Assembly: GCA_963827315.1 (NCBI GenBank)
Contig: CAWHAL010000002.1
Location: forward strand, 496,001 to 560,000
DNA length: 64,000 bases
Source: CAVXEF01 sp963827315
Lineage (GTDB): Bacteria > Planctomycetota > Phycisphaerae > Sedimentisphaerales > Anaerobacaceae
Direction of reading: 5' to 3'
A model generated the notes under the pieces. That model saw nothing but the letters and a program-made list of their open reading frames with translations, was not told where the DNA came from and did no database searches. Numbering within the stretch: the stretch's first letter is position 1; the number at the start of each line of letters is the position of its first letter. The translations under genes were made by a program, and so were the position numbers. Positions 43,988 to 53,092 of this stretch are shown piece by piece.

Positions 43988-45987
43988 AACCCGACAACAA
44001 CATAGAAGAGTCGGTCAGGAGATTGCGCTGCGCCAGCAGCGCCGAAACAGATGAGCGGATTGTTGGCGATTCTTTAGCGGCGCTGCGGGAATCCGCCCCC
44101 ACGTCTTCCTATCGGAAGACAGGCATGGGGAGGCCGGCGGCTGTTAAAAGGGTGATGGCTGTCCTTGCTGTGGTGGCTGTAATTGTAGTAGTATTCGTTG
44201 GGGTTGTAATTTTTACCAGGCAGCATCAGAAGCAGCCGCAGGGCCTCACACAAGAACAGGTGCCGAGTTCTGGGACGGCCGTCGAAGCGGTCAAGAAGGC
44301 CGAGCGGAATTTGGGGGCGAAGGCTGAATCCAAGCCAGCGGCAGAAAAATTCGAGGCTGAGCAGAAGGAGCTCGAAAGGCTTCTTGCTGCCAATGATGTC
44401 AACGGCATCGTCAAGATGCTCGCTGGAAAGCCGCTCTCAAGCCGACTGGCGGCGGCGGTTTATCTGGCGGGAATCGGCAATCGACGGGCCTTTGAGGTAT
44501 TGGAGAAACTAAGCGTGGCTCTCGGCGGAGGCGAGCCGAATAATCCATTCTCCACCGCCGCTGCTGAAGTCAGGAGTCGGATTGAGCAAAAGAAGGAGCC
44601 AGTTGGGCTCGCGAGGGTTGATAAATCCGCTGGTCGAGTCCAGGCGAAGGATGAAAAAGGATATATTCGTGGCTGGCTCATCGATGTCAACAACAACGCT
44701 GTTGCGGGCGAAATTCGGATGGGTGGGTCGAGAGCACAGACAAAGGCCGACGGGGCATTTACTATTCATGAGCCGAATTATGCAGAGCTTGGTTCGGTTC
44801 TCGGCCGGGCCTTTGACGCGAATGGAACTTTGGGCTGCTTTTTCGTACGGGATAAGGACGACGACATTATTGACGTTGAGATACTTGTTGAACTATTGGC
44901 GACTGTCAAAGGGTACGTGGTGGATGAGGATGCAAATGCCGTCAGCGATTTTGAATTGAAAATATCTGTATTGGGCTATCAAGGTGATATCGGTGAAGAG
45001 CCGTGGAAATACAAAATTGAGCCGAATGGTTCATTTGAGGTCAATTCCATACCGAGGGGTGTGCCACTTCAGTTGGCTGTAGAGAAACCGGGCTTTAATA
45101 AGGCGATAATCGAACTTGCGGATTTGGCGGGCGGCAAGACCCTGGATGTGGGCGAGGTCAGGCTTAAACCGCTCTCGGACTTTAACGAAAGCAATAAATG
45201 GAATTGTTCAGTGGCTGGGTTTGTCATCAACGAAAATAATGAACCGCTGGCCGGTGCAAGGATTAGCTCCACAGCCGGTGGAAAAAGATTCGAAGCAGCA
45301 ACCGACGGAAACGGCTGGTATGAAATTCAGGGCTTGCCAAGCGGTATGCGGATGGAAGTAAACACTTATTTTGATGGTTACGGCGACAATTTGTTTTCCT
45401 ACACCTGTTCCGAGCCGAATGGGCGACTGGATATACAGATATTTCCGCCGGCCTACAGGTGGTATGATAAGCCGGCGCCGGGACTGTTTGTCAGGAAATG
45501 GCTTAACACGGAGCCAATTACTCTTGAGGCCCTAAAGGGCAACGTTGTACTGCTCTGTATTGGTGTGCAGTTTCCAGGGCATGTTCCATTGGTTAAGGAG
45601 CTTAACGAGATTTACAGTAAGTTTAGGGGAAAACCATTTAGCCTGATAGTGATACATAAGGACCCGAATTTCTGCGGCATTACAGAAGACGCAATAAAAC
45701 CGTTCGTTGATGGAAGTAACATTGAGTTTGCTTTTGGTATTGACGAAGAGATGCAGGTTGTTGAAGGTATGATGCCGGCGCGTGAGGAGCTTTCGCAGAA
45801 GGGCAGAATCGCCGTTTCTCATAGAGGTCTGTGCAAAGAAGGGGCGATGTATTCACTGTACGAGGTCAAGGCGGACCCTGGCTATTATCTTATCGACAAG
45901 AACGGCTTGCTTCGAGCCTCACCGATGCCTGATGCTCTTGAGAAGTGGATTGACCGTTTGCTCGAAGAACAGCCTGCCTCTGAGTAA
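43984..45987 (+). CDS. Membrane-anchored ECF partner with carboxypeptidase-regulatory-like and thioredoxin-like domains
   Basis: 667 residues. A short cytoplasmic N-terminus (about 1-55) could bind the sigma factor. A membrane helix (about 58-78) follows, then a coiled linker, HEAT-like helices (about 125-185), three beta-sandwich carboxypeptidase-regulatory-like repeats (about 215-490; e.g. ISSTAGGKRFEAATDGNGWYEIQGLPSG), and a thioredoxin-like C-terminal domain (about 500-660) lacking a CxxC pair. Role inferred from context: anti-sigma or sensor. Residues 38-50 (PTSSYRKTGMGRP) are encoded by a family-B palindrome. Confidence 0.78.
   Translation: MKPDNNIEESVRRLRCASSAETDERIVGDSLAALRESAPTSSYRKTGMGRPAAVKRVMAVLAVVAVIVVVFVGVVIFTRQHQKQPQGLTQEQVPSSGTAVEAVKKAERNLGAKAESKPAAEKFEAEQKELERLLAANDVNGIVKMLAGKPLSSRLAAAVYLAGIGNRRAFEVLEKLSVALGGGEPNNPFSTAAAEVRSRIEQKKEPVGLARVDKSAGRVQAKDEKGYIRGWLIDVNNNAVAGEIRMGGSRAQTKADGAFTIHEPNYAELGSVLGRAFDANGTLGCFFVRDKDDDIIDVEILVELLATVKGYVVDEDANAVSDFELKISVLGYQGDIGEEPWKYKIEPNGSFEVNSIPRGVPLQLAVEKPGFNKAIIELADLAGGKTLDVGEVRLKPLSDFNESNKWNCSVAGFVINENNEPLAGARISSTAGGKRFEAATDGNGWYEIQGLPSGMRMEVNTYFDGYGDNLFSYTCSEPNGRLDIQIFPPAYRWYDKPAPGLFVRKWLNTEPITLEALKGNVVLLCIGVQFPGHVPLVKELNEIYSKFRGKPFSLIVIHKDPNFCGITEDAIKPFVDGSNIEFAFGIDEEMQVVEGMMPAREELSQKGRIAVSHRGLCKEGAMYSLYEVKADPGYYLIDKNGLLRASPMPDALEKWIDRLLEEQPASE
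44096..44133. repeat. Palindromic repeat family B inside the ECF partner gene
   Basis: CCCCCACGTCTTCC-TATC-GGAAGACAGGCATGGGG. It is translated in frame just before the membrane helix. Confidence 0.65.
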
Positions 45988-46062
45988 GATTACGGCGTTG
46001 GATATCGAAAGTGTGCCCGCGGTTATGCAAGGCGGCTGTTCAGTAAACAAAGCTGGCAAATC

Positions 46063-46335
46063 CTATGTGAAGTTATAGTGTTTTTTGACTGGTTTTTTGA
46101 CGTGCCAGGTACATTCGAGATCCACGGGGAAGATTACGAGGTCGCCCGGTCCGAAACTGACCGAATCTTTTCCGTCTGTAACCGTGACTTTGCCATCAAT
46201 AATCAAACAGGTTTCGGTCTGGGTATAGGCCCAGTCGAAGGTGCTGGGTTTGCACGTCCAGATTGGCCAAGCCTTGCAGGCGGCCTCTTCGTCGGCTGAA
46301 GGCTTCTTGACAATCACGTCTTTTACCGTAGGCAT
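46063..46335 (-). CDS. Small cupin (DUF861-type)
   Basis: A 90-residue single cupin barrel of the Cupin_3/DUF861 group: WPIWTCKPSTFDWAYTQTETCLIIDGKVTVTDGKDSVSFGPGDLVIFPVDLECTWHVKKPVKKHY. The glutamate and the second-motif residues are kept. Substrates of these short cupins are unknown. The start has an AAGGGT site. It is convergent with the ECF partner gene. Confidence 0.85.
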   Translation of the reverse strand: MPTVKDVIVKKPSADEEAACKAWPIWTCKPSTFDWAYTQTETCLIIDGKVTVTDGKDSVSFGPGDLVIFPVDLECTWHVKKPVKKHYNFT

Positions 46336-46472
46336 ATCTTACCCTTTCTTTTTTTACTGTGTCTTGGGGAACTAATTATAGCAAGCTAAAAGTATTTTTG
46401 AATATCCGGTGGGAAATTTTATCAAAAGTTGTTATAAAGTCGAGTTTTCTATTGGAGTTTTTGGATTAACTT

Positions 46473-47273
46473 ATGGAGCAGGGGCAGTTAGATAAATTCA
46501 GAGAATGGTTTGATGATTACGTGGCTTCTGTTTACGGCGAGGATGCTTACGTAAATGCCAACCTCAAACTCAAGGAAGACCACAGCAGGCGAACGTGCGA
46601 CGAGATGCGTTATCTGGCGGAGGAGCTTTCTCTGAGCGACAACCAAAGGCGTGTGGCTGAACTTATAGCGCTTTTCCACGACATCGGCCGATTCAGGCAG
46701 TTCGTCAAATATAAAACATATAACGATGCCAGAAGCGAAGACCACTGCCTGCTGAGTTTGGAGGTGCTTCGTGAAACAGGGGTGCTTCAGGGAATCGAGA
46801 AGGAAGAAAGGCAACTGGTAGAAAAAGCGATTGAGTATCATGGGCGAAGACAACTGCCGGGCGATTTGAGCGGCGAGTCTCTGCTGTTTTTACAATTGAT
46901 ACGCGACGCTGATAAGCTCGATGTTTTTTATATAGTGACAGAGAGCTATAAACAATACAGGAGGAATCCAGATGAGTTTAATATAGAGGTGGAGTTTGAA
47001 GACGTACCTCGATATTCGAAGGAAATTGTTGAAGATATTCTGCGCGGCCAACTTATAGATTACAGCAGACTGCAGACGCTCAATGATATGAAACTTTTGC
47101 AGTTGGGATGGGTTTACGACGTCAATTTTACGGCGACACTAAAAAGAATAAGGCAGCGCAGGTTCCTGGAGCAGATTATCGATTTTCTGCCGAGGACGAA
47201 AGAGATTGAGAAACTGAAAGCGAGGATATTCGAATATGTTGATTCGCGGATAAAACAGCAAAGCAATGATTGA
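46473..47273 (+). CDS. HD-domain phosphohydrolase
   Basis: 266 residues of a metal-dependent HD hydrolase: HDIGRF (the HD pair) at about 69-74, an upstream histidine-containing helix (HSRRTCDEM), EDHCLLSLEVL, and a late D (RDADKLDVFYIVTESYKQYR). The layout is that of HD proteins acting on nucleotides or phosphate esters; the substrate is unknown. It lies just before purC on the same strand, 81 bp apart. Confidence 0.82.
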   Translation: MEQGQLDKFREWFDDYVASVYGEDAYVNANLKLKEDHSRRTCDEMRYLAEELSLSDNQRRVAELIALFHDIGRFRQFVKYKTYNDARSEDHCLLSLEVLRETGVLQGIEKEERQLVEKAIEYHGRRQLPGDLSGESLLFLQLIRDADKLDVFYIVTESYKQYRRNPDEFNIEVEFEDVPRYSKEIVEDILRGQLIDYSRLQTLNDMKLLQLGWVYDVNFTATLKRIRQRRFLEQIIDFLPRTKEIEKLKARIFEYVDSRIKQQSND

Positions 47274-47354
47274 TTGTTGGTAATTGATGGCTCATAATTG
47301 GACGTTGCGGTTGGGTTAGTTTTGGCGACGACGATGTAAAGAGAAGGAATTATT

Positions 47355-48257
47355 GTGGAAAAAGTTATTTTACAGACGAATATAGCGGGGCAAAAGCCGA
47401 TGGGGGGCAAGGTTCGTGACATATACGACCTCGGCGATAAGCTGCTGATTGTGGCGAGCGACAGGATAAGCGCTTTCGATGTGGTTATGGCTAACGGCAT
47501 ACCTTACAAGGGGATTATCCTGACGCAGATATCGTTGTTCTGGTTTGATTTTCTCGGCGGCGAGGTCGAATATCATTTGATTAGTGATGATGTGTCGGCT
47601 TTTCCTGAGCCGTTTTGTCGATACGCCGGGCAGTTAGCCGGGCGAAGTATGCTCGTTAAGAAAGCCGAGGTTCTGCCGATTGAGTGCGTTGTTCGTGGGT
47701 ATCTGGCAGGGTCAGGCTGGAAAGAATACGAGGCGCAGGGGACGGTTTGCGGGCAGAAGCTGCCCACCGGCTTAAAGCAGTGTCAGAAGCTGCCTAAGCC
47801 GATATTTACGCCGGCGACCAAGGCGGAAAGAGGGACGCACGACGAGAACATTAGTTTCAAGAGGTGCGTGGATACCGTCGGCAAAGAATGGGCCCGGTAC
47901 ATCCGCGACAAGAGTATCGAGATTTTCAAAAAGGCAAGTGCCTATGCTAAGAGCAGAGGGATAATTTTGGCTGATACGAAATTCGAGTGGGGGATTCTCG
48001 ACAACAGGATTATTTTAATTGATGAGGTTCTGACGCCGGATTCGTCGCGGTTCTGGCCGGCTGATATTTACGAGGCAGGCAGAGACCAGGAAAGCTTCGA
48101 CAAACAGTTTGTGCGGAATTATCTTGAAAGCATCAATTTTGATAAGTCCGGCCCGGGCGTTAAACTGCCGCAGGATATCGCTACAAAGACCAGTGCAAAA
48201 TACATCGAGGCCTACGAACGGCTTACGGGCAAAAAGTTCGCGTTTACAAATCGATGA
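47355..48257 (+). CDS. purC: Phosphoribosylaminoimidazole-succinocarboxamide synthase (PurC)
   Basis: SAICAR synthetase of 300 residues, the eighth step of purine synthesis (CAIR + aspartate + ATP). Signatures: GKVRDIYDLGDKLLIVASDRISAFDVVM, VLPIECVVRGYLAGSGWKEY, HDENISF, LADTKFEWG and LIDEVLTPDSSRFWPA. The start is GTG, with GAAGGA upstream. The last 28 residues are encoded by DNA (48174-48257) that occurs again, diverged, at 49024-49098 after the next gene. The TGA stop overlaps the methyltransferase ATG (ATGA). Confidence 0.95.
   Translation: MEKVILQTNIAGQKPMGGKVRDIYDLGDKLLIVASDRISAFDVVMANGIPYKGIILTQISLFWFDFLGGEVEYHLISDDVSAFPEPFCRYAGQLAGRSMLVKKAEVLPIECVVRGYLAGSGWKEYEAQGTVCGQKLPTGLKQCQKLPKPIFTPATKAERGTHDENISFKRCVDTVGKEWARYIRDKSIEIFKKASAYAKSRGIILADTKFEWGILDNRIILIDEVLTPDSSRFWPADIYEAGRDQESFDKQFVRNYLESINFDKSGPGVKLPQDIATKTSAKYIEAYERLTGKKFAFTNR
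48174..48257 (+). repeat. purC 3' end, first copy of duplicated segment
   Basis: The first 38 nt (48174-48211) match 49024-49061 with one mismatch; identity then drops sharply to the stop codon. See the pseudogene at 49024. Confidence 0.8.
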
Positions 48258-49018
48258 ATATACAATTCCCCACGCATATCGACTGGCGAATTTGGATTAG
48301 GCGGTGGGACCGAATGCAGGACCGCTATATCCCGGCCAGAAAAGAACGATTCGAAATCATCGTGCGGTTGCTCGCTGATACACAGCGGAAAGTCTCAAGA
48401 GTTTTGGATGTCGGATGCGGCACGGGCAGCTTAATGTTGCCCATTCTGGAGGCATTTCCGGCTGCCGAGGTCTGGGGGATTGACTTTGACCCTATGTTGC
48501 TTGCGCTGGCGGAAAAACGCCTTGCCAAATTTGGTGGCAGGGTGAAACTGGTTGAGGCAGACCTGCGAAAAAGAGGATGGACTGGACTTGTCCGCAGACC
48601 ATTTGATGCGGTTGTCTCTGCAACAGCGCTGCACTGGTTCGGCCCGCTCCAGTTGAGTCGGCTATACAAACAATTCGGTAAGATTCTGCGAGCAGGCGGC
48701 ATATTCCTGAACGCCGACCACACAGGCAGTTGCTGCAAACAAATTCAGAAAGATTGGCAGACCCAGAGGCGTCGTCTGGCACGCAGGTACGAAAAGAGCA
48801 GTGCCGATGACTGGGATGGTTTCTGGCACGCCTACGGACAAGCGTTGAAAGTGGATATCAAGAAGTTTCGCAGAAAACTGATTGGGCACTGGGTTGGGTC
48901 AGAGCAGGGTCTGCCGCTTCAGTGGCATTTTGAGAAATTGAAAGCAGGCGGCTTTGAGGCAATTGATTGTTTTTGGCGGCTGGATTACGATGCTATCTAT
49001 GGAGGTATCCGAAGATGA
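48254..49018 (+). CDS. SAM-dependent methyltransferase, class I
   Basis: 254 residues with the class-I fold: SAM loop VLDVGCGTGSLML (about 51-63), acidic strand-2 end WGIDFD, motif II-III VSATALHWFG and ILRAGGIFLNADH. It resembles trans-aconitate/small-molecule methyltransferases; the substrate is not predictable. The gene is wedged between purC (4-bp ATGA overlap at its start) and a partial second purC 3' end (ATGA overlap at its stop), which marks it as a later arrival at this locus. Its tail is rich in W, R and K. Confidence 0.85.
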   Translation: MNIQFPTHIDWRIWIRRWDRMQDRYIPARKERFEIIVRLLADTQRKVSRVLDVGCGTGSLMLPILEAFPAAEVWGIDFDPMLLALAEKRLAKFGGRVKLVEADLRKRGWTGLVRRPFDAVVSATALHWFGPLQLSRLYKQFGKILRAGGIFLNADHTGSCCKQIQKDWQTQRRRLARRYEKSSADDWDGFWHAYGQALKVDIKKFRRKLIGHWVGSEQGLPLQWHFEKLKAGGFEAIDCFWRLDYDAIYGGIRR

Positions 49019-49098
49019 ACGGCGATATCGCCACAAAGACCAGTGCAAAATACATCGAGGCATACGAGAAACTGGCCGGAAAAAATTTTGAAGTTTAG
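49015..49098 (+). pseudogene. purC 3'-end remnant
   Basis: Reads MNGDIATKTSAKYIEAYEKL then AGKNFEV and a stop; from the fourth codon it equals the purC C-terminus (DIATKTSAKYIEAYERLTGKK). The reading frame is kept and the ATG overlaps the methyltransferase stop (ATGA), so a 27-residue peptide could be made, but no upstream part of purC is present. It looks like the displaced original gene end or an imported attachment site. Confidence 0.8.
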
Positions 49099-49130
49099 TG
49101 TTTTGCCTGATAGCTCTGTGAGGGTAAGAA

Positions 49131-50501
49131 ATGGGATTTCCAAAGGATTTTGTGTGGGGGGCGGCAACGGCGTCATATCAAATTGAAGGAGCTGCGTACG
49201 AAGGCGGTAAAGGACTTTCGGTCTGGGATATGATGTGCCGTAAGCCGGGTGCTGTATGGGAGGGGAACACCGGCGATGTTGCGTGCGACCATTACCACCG
49301 CCACAAAGAAGATACGGCTCTTATGAAGAAAGTTGGACTGGAGGCGTACAGGTTTTCTGTATCCTGGCCTCGTGTGATGCCGGCAGGCACAGCAAAAGTA
49401 AACGCCGAGGGTTTGGCATTTTATGATAAACTGGTGGATGAGCTGCTGGCAAACGATATTGAACCCTATGTAACCCTTTTCCACTGGGATTTTCCCTATG
49501 AGTTGTACTGTCGCGGCGGCTGGCTCAACAAACAAAGCAGTGACTGGTTTGCTGAGTATGTCGGGGTTGTGGTCGAGAAACTTTCCGACAGGGTCAGCAA
49601 CTGGATAACGTTGAACGAGCCGCAGTGCTTTATAGGTATTGGGCATTTGGATGGGATTCATGCACCTGGACTTAAATTGCCTTTGTCGGATGTTTTGCTG
49701 GCGGCGCATAATGTGCTGCTTGCGCATGGCAAAGCGGTGCAGGCGATACGGTCAAAATCCAAAGGCAAATGCAGGGTCGGTTATGCGCCGGTAGGAGTTG
49801 TTACGATGCCGGCGGCGGAAAACGAGGCCGATATTAAAGCTTCACAGAGGGCGATGTTCGCAATTGGGGGTAAGCACTGCTGGAATAACACATGGTGGAT
49901 GGACCCGGTATTTTTAGGCCGGTACCCTGAAGATGGGCTGAATGTTTATGGAACAGATGCGCCGAAGACAGGCCCGGCAGATATGGAAACGATTTGCCAG
50001 CCATTGGATTTCTTTGGTGTGAACATCTATCACGGTTATGAAGTGCGTATGGGGAAAGATGGCGGACCGGAAGGAATGCCGAGGCCCATCGGGCGCGGGC
50101 TTACGACTATGGATTGGCCGATTACCGAGAGCGCCCTGTACTGGGGACCAAAGTTCTTTTACGAGCGATATAAAAAGCCGGTGATTATAACGGAAAACGG
50201 AATGGCGAATACGGATTGGGCGGCACTGGATGGCAGAGTACATGACCTGCAGCGAATTGACTTTCTGCGGCGGTATTTGCGGGCATTGCGCAGAGCCTGT
50301 GAAGAGGGAGTCGATGTTCGCGGCTATTTTCTCTGGTCGCTTATGGATAACTTCGAGTGGACATTTGGCTTCAGCAGAAGATTTGGGATTATTTACGTTG
50401 ATTACAACACGCAGCAGCGTATTTTGAAGGACTCGGCTTACTGGTACAGGGATATTATCGCATCTAATGGTGATGCACTGGACGAAGCTCACCAAAGCTG
50501 A
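49131..50501 (+). CDS. Family GH1 beta-glucosidase
   Basis: 456 residues of a retaining glycoside hydrolase family 1 enzyme: FPKDFVWGAATASYQIEGA at the start, the acid/base glutamate in ITLNEPQ (about 163-169), and the nucleophile glutamate in IITENG (about 351-356), then FLWSLMDNFEW and GFSRRFGIIYVDY. It hydrolyses terminal beta-linked glucose or galactose; there is no signal peptide, so it should act on imported disaccharides. The ATG has a GAGGGTAAG site. Confidence 0.94.
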   Translation: MGFPKDFVWGAATASYQIEGAAYEGGKGLSVWDMMCRKPGAVWEGNTGDVACDHYHRHKEDTALMKKVGLEAYRFSVSWPRVMPAGTAKVNAEGLAFYDKLVDELLANDIEPYVTLFHWDFPYELYCRGGWLNKQSSDWFAEYVGVVVEKLSDRVSNWITLNEPQCFIGIGHLDGIHAPGLKLPLSDVLLAAHNVLLAHGKAVQAIRSKSKGKCRVGYAPVGVVTMPAAENEADIKASQRAMFAIGGKHCWNNTWWMDPVFLGRYPEDGLNVYGTDAPKTGPADMETICQPLDFFGVNIYHGYEVRMGKDGGPEGMPRPIGRGLTTMDWPITESALYWGPKFFYERYKKPVIITENGMANTDWAALDGRVHDLQRIDFLRRYLRALRRACEEGVDVRGYFLWSLMDNFEWTFGFSRRFGIIYVDYNTQQRILKDSAYWYRDIIASNGDALDEAHQS

Positions 50502-50554
50502 AGTGCAGGAAGTTCTAATTTAGGGGTCGGTAAATTCATCGTGATTATAAAAAG

Positions 50555-52450
50555 ATGAATGGGCAATCTCACAGGTACCGTTTTTTCCTGATAAGTATTT
50601 GTCTTGTTGCAGCAATTATTGCGGTATACTGGCCGGTATATAAATATGAGTTTGTCAGATACGACGACGACACTTACGTAACCGAGAACGCAAATATACG
50701 GTCAGGTTTGAACCGCGAAAGTTTTTGCTGGGCCTTCACGGCAGGCTACGCGAGCAACTGGCATCCTGTTACGTGGTTGTCCCACGCACTTGATTATCAA
50801 CTTTTTGGCGACTGGGCGGGGGGACATCATTTAATAAACGTTTTGTTTCATATCGCAAACACCCTCATTTTATTTTGTGTTCTCGTGCGAATGACCGGCG
50901 CGATATGGCCTGGCGCATTTGTTGCTGCGGCTTTTGCGTTACATCCTCTGCATGTTGAATCCGTTGCCTGGGTAGCTGAGCGAAAGGATGTGCTGAGCAC
51001 CCTTTTCTGGATGTTGACGATGTGGGTGTATGTCCGCTATGTCGAGAATCCGAAGCCTTGGCGGTATTTGACGGCAGTTGTGTTATTCGTGCTGGGCCTT
51101 ATGGCCAAACCTATGCTCGTTACCGTTCCGTTTGTGCTGCTTTTGCTCGACTTCTGGCCGCTTCAACGGAAAATCTCTTATCGACTGCTGGTTGAGAAAA
51201 TACCATTTTTTATTTTTTCGTTTGCAAGCTGTGTTGTAACGTTCTTGGTTCAGCGAAGCAGCGGTGCAATAGCAACTGTCGAATCCTTTGGACTGGGAAC
51301 CAGAATCAACAACGCCATTGTTTCTTACGTTTCGTACATTGTAAAAATGATTTGGCCCAGCGGACTGGCTGTGCTTTATCCGCATCCCGGCGGCGGATTG
51401 TCCAAAACTGAGGTCATAGTCTGTGGGTTGGTGCTTTTGCTGATTTCGATATGTTTTATATATCCGGCTCGGCGCCACAGGTTCTTAGCGGTCGGATGGC
51501 TCTGGTACCTCGGTACGCTTGTTCCTGTAATCGGGCTGGTCCAGGTCGGTTTGCAGGCTATGGCCGACAGGTACACCTATGTGACATTAACGGGCTTATT
51601 CATTATCATTGCCTGGAGCGCAAAAGAGTTTGTTCCGAAATGGCGCTATAGAAATGTCATATTGACCTTGTCGGCTGCGGTGGTAGTGGTTGGCTGGGCA
51701 ATAACCGCCTCGCGACAGGTAAGATGCTGGAAAAACTCTCTTACACTGTTTGAACATACGCTGCAGGTTACCGAAAATAATCACATTATTCTCAGCAACT
51801 ATGCAACCTATCTAAGCAACTTGGGCAGATTTGACGAATCCATCGAACAATTTAATAAGCTGCTGAAGATTAAGCCGAATCTTGCTGAGGCTCATAACAA
51901 TTTCGGCAGTGCCCTGCTAAAGACCGATAGAACTCAGCAGGCCGTTGAGCACTTCAGACTGGCTATAAAATATAAGCCCAACTTCCCCAAGGCATATTAC
52001 AACCTCGGCAACGCCCTGCAAAAGCAGGGTAGGGCCGAAGAGGCTGTTTCATATTATAAACAAGCCACGGAAATCAAGCCGGATTTTGTTGATGCCTACC
52101 TGAATCTCGCTATGATTTTTAATGAACTGGAGAGATTTGGTGAAGCAATTGAGTCCTGCAAAAAAGTTCTTGAACTTGAGCCGAATAATGTAATCGCACA
52201 CGGCTACCTTGGCCTCGGACTGGCCGGCGCAGGTAAAACTGACGAAGCGATAGAAGAGATTCGTTTTGTTCTAAAAGCCAGACCGGATGATGTCGAGATG
52301 TATCGCAACCTCGGCATTCTCCTCGAAAGAAAGGGCGAACCCGCCGAGGCGATAAAATCATATAGAGCGGCCCTGCAAATCGACCCCAACGCAACAGATG
52401 TGCGACAACTGCTCGAGGCCGCCTTGCAGAAACAAAGAAATCAACCCTGA
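50555..52450 (+). CDS. Polytopic GT-C-like membrane protein with TPR tail
   Basis: 631 residues. The first 400 have roughly ten membrane helices and the motifs FVRYDDDTYVTEN and ALHPLHVESVAWVAERKDVLST, as in the PMT/TMTC-like family of O-glycosyltransferase relatives; the acidic loop after helix 1 is where GT-C enzymes hold their catalytic aspartate. The last 230 residues are about six tetratricopeptide repeats (SNYATYLSNLGRFDESIEQF, EAHNNFGSALLKT...). The acceptor is unknown. A good terminator follows. Confidence 0.8.
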   Translation: MNGQSHRYRFFLISICLVAAIIAVYWPVYKYEFVRYDDDTYVTENANIRSGLNRESFCWAFTAGYASNWHPVTWLSHALDYQLFGDWAGGHHLINVLFHIANTLILFCVLVRMTGAIWPGAFVAAAFALHPLHVESVAWVAERKDVLSTLFWMLTMWVYVRYVENPKPWRYLTAVVLFVLGLMAKPMLVTVPFVLLLLDFWPLQRKISYRLLVEKIPFFIFSFASCVVTFLVQRSSGAIATVESFGLGTRINNAIVSYVSYIVKMIWPSGLAVLYPHPGGGLSKTEVIVCGLVLLLISICFIYPARRHRFLAVGWLWYLGTLVPVIGLVQVGLQAMADRYTYVTLTGLFIIIAWSAKEFVPKWRYRNVILTLSAAVVVVGWAITASRQVRCWKNSLTLFEHTLQVTENNHIILSNYATYLSNLGRFDESIEQFNKLLKIKPNLAEAHNNFGSALLKTDRTQQAVEHFRLAIKYKPNFPKAYYNLGNALQKQGRAEEAVSYYKQATEIKPDFVDAYLNLAMIFNELERFGEAIESCKKVLELEPNNVIAHGYLGLGLAGAGKTDEAIEEIRFVLKARPDDVEMYRNLGILLERKGEPAEAIKSYRAALQIDPNATDVRQLLEAALQKQRNQP

Positions 52451-52456
52451 CCTGAA

Positions 52457-52486
52457 GCGGCGGATTGAATACCGCCTATTTTTTTG
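52457..52486 (+). terminator. Terminator after the TPR gene
   Basis: GGCGG-ATTGAATA-CCGCC followed by TATTTTTTTG. Confidence 0.7.
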
Positions 52487-52560
52487 CCAAAAAACATTTA
52501 CACAAAATCGGCTTTTGGCTGTTATTATTATATGGAAGTTGGATATGTTCGACTGTTATC
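52486..52560 (+). promoter_or_regulatory. Candidate promoter region of the second ECF module
   Basis: GCCAAAA and TTTTGGC form an inverted pair around TTTACA, which could be a -35 with TGTTAT 17 bp downstream. The evidence is weak; an autoregulated ECF promoter may overlap. Confidence 0.3.
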
Positions 52561-52578
52561 GAAGATTAGAGCACTGCA

Positions 52579-53091
52579 ATGAAGTATTCGAGGCAGGTGG
52601 AGATATTTAGACAGGCAAGAACCCAGCATATTGGATTTCTGGCGTCGGTTCTTTGGAAACTGACAGGTGACCGTGAGCTTTTCACCGAGGCGATGCAATA
52701 TGCACTGTTAGGAATGTGGCAGAATGTCGAGAGGCTCGATAGCAAAAAGGCAGGTGCTTATATCTACAGGATTGCACTTACAGCCAATTCGAAGGCGTGG
52801 CGAAACAGAATCGGCAGAGACGGCCAAATCAGCGAGGAGCAAATCGGCACCGAGCAAGCACCGCAGAAAGAAACTGCTGATGCTGAATTAGTTGAAAAGG
52901 TAAGACAGACGATAGCCCAGCTTCCAACCAAGCAGGCAAAGGCGATTGTGATGCGATACTTAGAGCAACAGGATTACGAGGATATTGCTGAAAAATTGCG
53001 TTGCACTGAAGCCGGGGCGAGGTCAAATGTGTCAAAAGCCCTTATTACTTTGAAAGGCAGATTAGCGAGTTTGGTAGAGGGGGTGGAATAA
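52579..53091 (+). CDS. ECF-type RNA polymerase sigma factor
   Basis: 170 residues, small sigma factor with region 2 (FLASVLWKLTGDRELFTEAMQYALLGMWQNVERLDSKKAGAYIYRIALTANSKAWR) and region 4 (IAQLPTKQAKAIVMRYLEQQDYEDIAEKLRCTEAGARSNVSKAL). It opens a three-gene unit with an anti-sigma-like membrane protein (1 bp away) and a secreted beta-propeller lipoprotein (8-bp overlap). Confidence 0.86.
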   Translation: MKYSRQVEIFRQARTQHIGFLASVLWKLTGDRELFTEAMQYALLGMWQNVERLDSKKAGAYIYRIALTANSKAWRNRIGRDGQISEEQIGTEQAPQKETADAELVEKVRQTIAQLPTKQAKAIVMRYLEQQDYEDIAEKLRCTEAGARSNVSKALITLKGRLASLVEGVE

Positions 53092-53092
53092 A

